From: Prevotella sp. UBA2746
GTDB lineage: Bacteria > Bacteroidota > Bacteroidia > Bacteroidales > Bacteroidaceae
Reading direction: 5' to 3'
DNA: 20,647 nucleotides
Assembly (NCBI GenBank): GCA_002353555.1
Contig: DEJO01000051.1
Location: forward strand, 27,760 to 48,406
The notes under the pieces are model-generated. The model had not been told where the DNA came from. It worked only from the letters and a program-made list of their open reading frames with translations, and ran no database searches. The position numbers and the translations under genes were made by a program. Below are positions 16,307-20,647 of the stretch, piece after piece (positions within the stretch are counted from its first letter, which is position 1; each line of letters starts with the position of its first letter).

Positions 16307-16360
16307 CGTCTTAGTCATTTTTATTTAGCTTTCCCCTATCCTTCCCCCCCCTCCACTTCC

Positions 16361-16407
16361 CCCCTCCCCAGGGAGGGGTTGGGGGTGGGCTTGGGGATGG
16401 GGGTGGG
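16361..16407 (+). repeat. Dispersed C/G-rich element, copy 2, with G-quadruplex potential
   Basis: The stem CCCCTCCC-CA-GGGAGGGG (16361-16378) continues into GGGGG, GGG, GGGG, GGGGG and GGG tracts separated by 1-3 bases, reaching 16407. It abuts the stop codon of the 1315-residue gene, as copy 1 abuts the stop of the 580-residue lyase gene. The G-rich strand would be in the 3' end of the plus-strand lyase transcript. Confidence 0.8.
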
Positions 16408-16411
16408 CTTT

Positions 16412-19400
16412 TTATTTCATCACGACCTTCTTACCGTTCTTGACGACGATACCCTTGTAGCCCTTACCTACCTTCTGACCGGCGAGGTTATAGGCAGGAG
16501 TATCATTATCATTTATCATTTCTACATTATCATTTAGCGAAGCGCCATTGATGCCGGTCGGAATCTCCTGAACAGGAGTCAGCGTCCAGCGCGGGTCACC
16601 GACAACGATAGATGAAGGAGCCTCGGAAGTGAACTTCACATTACCGCCGAAGAATCCGTTTGCAGCATCTTCGAACTCAACAACACCGGCAACAGAGTTC
16701 TTGACGATGGGGTTCGCCAGCTCGGTGAGGCTGTTGCCTTCGGAACGTGCACCGGTAGCAGCTACATACTCGTTCTCACCGGCGTTCTCCTGCTCGGCTG
16801 CACTGACATCTTCACCGTCGAAGTTGAAGATGTTGCTCTCAACCGTCCACTTCACGTTCTTGCTGTTCATGGCAGAACCGCCGTTCAAGCCCTTGATGAA
16901 CTGACCTTTCTTGCCGCAGTTGACGATGACGTTGTTGCGGATGTCGTACTCCATACCAGCCACATTATTTCGGCGCTGGTTGTTGGTGTTCTTGCCATAG
17001 GAGATGTTGTACAGTGTAGAGTTCTGGATAGACAGCAGCTGCTTGGTACCACCGAGGTCTCCGGCACCCTGACCTGTCTGTGAGCTGAGCAAGCCGCCAG
17101 CCTGCTCTTGCTTGGCATCAGCCCAGAGCGATGAGTTCTCTACGACAATCTCTTCAGCATTACCACCACCGGCGAAGTCGAAGATGGTCTTCTTGGCAGC
17201 ACCAGAGATACCGATGATACTGTTCTCCACGCTCAGCTTCTTGATCAGATACTTCTGCTTGTTGGCATAGAAGAGCTGCTTAGCCAAGCCTTTTATCTCC
17301 ACATTGTCGATGGTGATCTCGTCGACAGGATAAGCAACGATGGTCTCAACACCACCCTCATCCGTCTTGGTGACAGGCTCCACGGTAGGTGTCTCGCTCA
17401 TCTGGATGAACGGACCAGTCAGCTGGGAAGCATCGATGGTGGCACCATTACCGTTGATGACTACACTTTCATAACCGACGATGGGCTTAGAGATGGTGTA
17501 AGCGCCACTTTCGTCAGAAAGGTTCAGGGTCAGCTTCTTGTAAGGCTTGTCGCCTGCCTTCCTCTCGATAGCAGCAGCAATGTCACCTTCAGTGATTTCA
17601 TCAGCCACGATAACCATATCTGCCGGTCCCTGTGCAGCATCGACCTTCTTGTAGAGGGCAACAGCCTGCTGACCGCTCTTGTAGTAGCGGAAGCGCTGCT
17701 GGTTGCTGGCATTATTGAAGCGCAGCGTTACATCGCCGCCGTCTGTGGTGCATGTAATGACAGCATTGCCAATGCCGTCTATTGAGATGTTGTTCTCGAT
17801 AGCTGCATCTGCATTTGATGCCAGTCCGTTAGCGTATGATGTCTGTCCGATGTAGAGGCCTCCGGCACTCTTGACAGACTTCTCGGTGGTATTGATGGTG
17901 AACGTAGAAGCGTCGACAACGTCAGAAGAAGCAATCTTGTTGTCGTCGGAGATGGTAACGTCAATATAGTTGTTGATAGCATCCAGCGTCTTTAAAGCAC
18001 CGTTGAACGCCTTGTTGCCGTCTGCATCTTCGTATACGATGAGGTACTCGCCGTCGGTGAGTTCTTCATTCGTGTTAATCTTCTGGTAGTAAACGTCGCT
18101 TACCGGCTCCGGTTCCGGCTCGTTGAAGGTCAGGGCGATGACAACGCCACCTTCGGGCATGTTGAACTTGAAGGCGGGAACGCCGTTCTCGAACTTACCG
18201 CCGTTCGACCACGTTACAGGTGCGCCAGATGCATCCGTGATACTGATTTCCTTGAAACTCGTGTCGGTATAGCCTTCGCCCAAGGCTACGCTCTTCAGCT
18301 CGACGACCTCACCGAAAGCAGCCTCGGTCGCATTCAAGGTAATGGTGGCAGCACCTTCGGGCATCACCCTCACGTTGACGGGATACTTCTCATCGACAGG
18401 GATGCTGCCTTCCACCTTCTTATAGAAGGCTGTACGTGTATTTTTAATGTTAGCATTGATAGAAGTGTAGCAACGCCAGTCTTGCGGAGTACCTTTATAG
18501 AGATAGACACCTATATAACGGCTTGTTGCCGTATTCAGCAAGAAATTGTTCTTATCCTCATCCTGAGCGATGGTAAACTTGGTGTTTGGATTATTATGAC
18601 TGACACGAACTCCGTTGTTACTTGCGATACAATACAGCGAGTCCTCACCGACGACAAAGGCGTAAGAACCATCTTCTACTACCGCCTTCCACTGGAGATT
18701 ATCGGCAGGTTGATCTGCCAATGCATTCTTTGCTGCATTCAGCGTTATCGCCGTTGCCTGAGGTGCCTTGCTTGAGCCCTGGTCATTAGACATTGCCGTT
18801 ACAGTGGTCGTATCAACAATAACTACGATATCACCTGTCACAAGGTCTGCAGGCTCTACCAACTGCCATGAGATGACGGTTGGTGTCTCCGGCGTGTTGC
18901 TCTTGAAGTTCAGCGCCACGACGACATCCTCGTCGGGCATGGTGAACTTGAAGGCAGGAACAGGACCTTCCCAGCCATTGGTGCTATACTTCACGTCAAT
19001 ACCTGAAGCGGTCGTGATGGTCAGACCCTGATAGTCTTCATTCGTAACACCCTCGCCCAGGGTGACACCCTTCAGCTCTACCTCCTCACCGGGGGCTGCC
19101 AGCACGTATGACGTGGTAGGCGTGCTCTTGTTATAGGTAACAGTGGCTGCACCTTCGGGGTTGACGATGGTAGTAATCGTGTGAGTGGCAGTGATGAAAG
19201 ACACATTGACAACGACACCGTCGGCAGGCATGATGAACTTGTTGTCGGTAACGGTGACAGCCTGGTTGGTGGTCTTGCCGATAACGGTGATACCACCCAC
19301 CTTCATGCCGGGATCAGGAGTGGTGGTGATGGTCACCTCCTCGCCAGCCTTGGCCTTGGTAGGATTGGTAGAGAACGTACCACCGGCAACACCGGCAGCG

Positions 19401-20359
19401 CACTCGATGTCATACTTGAACTGTGCCGTGACGGTGACAGGCTCGTCGGGCATCGTGAACTCGAAGGCGGGAACGCCGCTGATGAAGGCGTTGCCGCTGT
19501 TCGTCCATGAAACGGTCTTACCCGACGCGGTGGTGATGGTCAAGCCCAGAAAGTCTTGCTCGTCGTAGTTGCCATCCAGCGTGACACCCGTCAGCTTAAC
19601 GGTCTCTCCAGCCTTGGCCTGGGTTCCCTGAGTGGTTGCATTGTCTACATTATAGGTGAAGGCAGCAACATTTGCAGGCGTGACGTTCGTCGTGATAGCG
19701 TGCGGAGTGAGCTCCGGAGTGAAGTAGAAACCCCAGAAGGCCATCTTGGAACCAGAGCAGAACAAGTAGTAAGACTTGCCTGCCTCGACTGCGAACTCGA
19801 CATAAGCGGTCTTCAACTCTGCTTCCAAAGAATACTCGTTGATGTTGTTGGCTTTGTCGCCTGCACGGAGAGTCTGTTCGTTTCCTTCCAAGTCGGTAAC
19901 CTTTATCGTGCTGCTCAGGCAGGTGCCGTCAGCTGCATCCACGACATAGATAGACTTGTTGGCACCAAGCTTTACACCGGCTGTAATCGTACCCGCCTTC
20001 GACGGACTGAAGATGTAATAGGTGCCGGAAATCGGCAGATTCTTTTTGGCCTCCGTATAGCCATTACCAGAGTTCGTTGGCGGATCGCCCGCCAGCTCAC
20101 CGTCTTTAGGATTGTTATTACCTACAACGGAGTACTTCAGCTTGTCATCAAAGCCATTACTTACAGATTTTTTCCACTGGCCGTCAACGCCGTAGGTCAG
20201 CTGCACGCTGGGGGTAGCCTGCACCACCTGACCGTCAGTTGGTGTGAAGGCTTCTGGCACGGCATACACTTCGGACGTTTCCGTGAAGCTCAATGCCGCC
20301 TTTACGACTAATGCGATAGCCATAAACGCCATTACAATCAATGAGACTTTTTTCTTCAT
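16412..20359 (-). CDS. Large modular secreted or surface protein with DUF4957/DUF5123-like beta-helix, probable pectin binder
   Basis: This 1315-residue protein has a signal peptide of about 22-25 residues. Its parts are: a beta-rich domain (about 30-215); three beta-sheet repeats ending in FTMPDE(P/D)V.V...F-like motifs (about 222-314, 318-388, 394-485); a first trefoil-like module ending TAFYKKVE (about 496-650); a fourth repeat (about 659-745); a second related module ending VALYKKVD (about 757-906); then a beta-helix of DUF4957/DUF5123 type (about 912-1258) that closes with GDPRWTL. A tail YNLAGQKV...IVVKNGKK ends the chain. The repeats resemble the bacterial repeat group around InlB B-repeats. 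No catalytic motif is seen. Context suggests a surface glycan-binding or adhesin-like protein for pectin. The gene has its own well-spaced promoter at 20452-20483. Confidence 0.72.
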   Translation of the reverse strand: MKKKVSLIVMAFMAIALVVKAALSFTETSEVYAVPEAFTPTDGQVVQATPSVQLTYGVDGQWKKSVSNGFDDKLKYSVVGNNNPKDGELAGDPPTNSGNGYTEAKKNLPISGTYYIFSPSKAGTITAGVKLGANKSIYVVDAADGTCLSSTIKVTDLEGNEQTLRAGDKANNINEYSLEAELKTAYVEFAVEAGKSYYLFCSGSKMAFWGFYFTPELTPHAITTNVTPANVAAFTYNVDNATTQGTQAKAGETVKLTGVTLDGNYDEQDFLGLTITTASGKTVSWTNSGNAFISGVPAFEFTMPDEPVTVTAQFKYDIECAAGVAGGTFSTNPTKAKAGEEVTITTTPDPGMKVGGITVIGKTTNQAVTVTDNKFIMPADGVVVNVSFITATHTITTIVNPEGAATVTYNKSTPTTSYVLAAPGEEVELKGVTLGEGVTNEDYQGLTITTASGIDVKYSTNGWEGPVPAFKFTMPDEDVVVALNFKSNTPETPTVISWQLVEPADLVTGDIVVIVDTTTVTAMSNDQGSSKAPQATAITLNAAKNALADQPADNLQWKAVVEDGSYAFVVGEDSLYCIASNNGVRVSHNNPNTKFTIAQDEDKNNFLLNTATSRYIGVYLYKGTPQDWRCYTSINANIKNTRTAFYKKVEGSIPVDEKYPVNVRVMPEGAATITLNATEAAFGEVVELKSVALGEGYTDTSFKEISITDASGAPVTWSNGGKFENGVPAFKFNMPEGGVVIALTFNEPEPEPVSDVYYQKINTNEELTDGEYLIVYEDADGNKAFNGALKTLDAINNYIDVTISDDNKIASSDVVDASTFTINTTEKSVKSAGGLYIGQTSYANGLASNADAAIENNISIDGIGNAVITCTTDGGDVTLRFNNASNQQRFRYYKSGQQAVALYKKVDAAQGPADMVIVADEITEGDIAAAIERKAGDKPYKKLTLNLSDESGAYTISKPIVGYESVVINGNGATIDASQLTGPFIQMSETPTVEPVTKTDEGGVETIVAYPVDEITIDNVEIKGLAKQLFYANKQKYLIKKLSVENSIIGISGAAKKTIFDFAGGGNAEEIVVENSSLWADAKQEQAGGLLSSQTGQGAGDLGGTKQLLSIQNSTLYNISYGKNTNNQRRNNVAGMEYDIRNNVIVNCGKKGQFIKGLNGGSAMNSKNVKWTVESNIFNFDGEDVSAAEQENAGENEYVAATGARSEGNSLTELANPIVKNSVAGVVEFEDAANGFFGGNVKFTSEAPSSIVVGDPRWTLTPVQEIPTGINGASLNDNVEMINDNDTPAYNLAGQKVGKGYKGIVVKNGKKVVMK
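16509..16560 (-). repeat. 52-bp perfect inverted repeat, right copy, in the 1315-residue protein tail
   Basis: This is the reverse complement of 16052-16103. The two copies enclose 405 bp that hold both tail ends, both stop codons, the terminator and the G-rich element. Confidence 0.93.
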
Positions 20360-20451
20360 AATCGATTGGTTTTTAATTAATAATATAAATAAAATAATAG
20401 GTTTTCTTGTTCATAGCCCTGTGCTTTTCACGCAACAACTGCATTCGCCTA

Positions 20452-20483
20452 CAAAGATAATATAATAAAAAGGAACGACCAAA
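20452..20483 (-). promoter_or_regulatory. Well-formed Bacteroidota promoter for the 1315-residue gene
   Basis: On the minus strand, TTTG (20480-20483) is followed by a 20-bp spacer and TATCTTTG (20452-20459). This matches the TTTG/TAnnTTTG consensus and usual spacing. The predicted leader is about 85-90 nt and AT-rich. Confidence 0.8.
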
Positions 20484-20551
20484 GGTTTCACAAAAAAAGT
20501 CTGATTTCGTTTAAGCATGAGTGTAGGATGACACCGAAGCGCTTGCCGTTG

Positions 20552-20622
20552 TTAAGCAGGAGCTTAATTTTCCGCATTACAAATTCTTAGACTCAATGCG
20601 GTCGGATTCGCAAATCCGACCG
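20552..20622. other. Cluster of three inverted repeats, possible structured RNA or terminator
   Basis: TTAAGC-AGGA-GCTTAA (20552-20567, followed by TTTT), CCGCATT...AATGCGG (20572-20578 and 20595-20601) and CGGTCGGATT-CGCA-AATCCGACCG (20599-20622) lie side by side. The last two share three bases, so their full-length stems cannot form at once. No coding region is evident from 20484 to the window end. The neighbour to the right is unseen. Confidence 0.6.
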
Positions 20623-20647
20623 AGCTGACGCGACGAGTATACGTTAC

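Overview
The window looks like chromosomal DNA from a Bacteroidota species, most likely Prevotella or a close relative (Segatella, Xylanibacter). Four lines of evidence support this. There are four TAnnTTTG-type promoter -7 elements, the Bacteroidota housekeeping motif. Genes lack clear Shine-Dalgarno sequences. Pectinases are abundant. Two proteins end in a short tail of the form YNLAGQ(R/K)V...YKGI..KNG(R/K)K, as is common in Prevotella secreted proteins. No rRNA, tRNA, CRISPR array, transposase or phage gene was seen.

The window is a pectin-degradation locus. From left to right it holds: (i) a duplicated terminator cassette (1-170); (ii) a PL1 pectate lyase on the minus strand (185-1423), divergent from an MFS transporter on the plus strand (1641-2840); (iii) a seven-gene minus-strand run, in transcription order PL1 pectate lyase (13261-11519), DUF3826 protein (11430-10834), a large beta-helix plus TIM-barrel-like protein (about 10789-7652), an 85-residue FecR-N-like mini anti-sigma factor (7585-7328), an ECF sigma factor (7170-6610), a GH28 polygalacturonase (6596-5214) and a DUF5703-type putative glycosidase (5221-2939); (iv) divergent from that run, a modular 909-residue PL1 pectate lyase on the plus strand (13468-16197); (v) convergent with it, a 1315-residue modular surface protein on the minus strand (20359-16412).

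In the likely pathway, secreted PL1 lyases cut homogalacturonan and GH28 trims galacturonides. The two putative hydrolases would take side chains or less common linkages, and the 1315-residue protein may bind pectin at the surface. No SusC/SusD pair, inner-membrane FecR or hybrid two-component sensor is present, so import and sensing are encoded elsewhere or work differently.

The points most worth a second look are: the free-standing anti-sigma domain next to an ECF sigma factor inside a CAZyme operon; the divergent promoter region (13262-13467) that has a large hairpin but no housekeeping -7 element; a perfect 52-bp inverted repeat in the tails of two convergent secreted proteins, where inversion would swap their C-termini in frame; and heptanucleotide repeats, one of which lies in a signal-peptide coding sequence.
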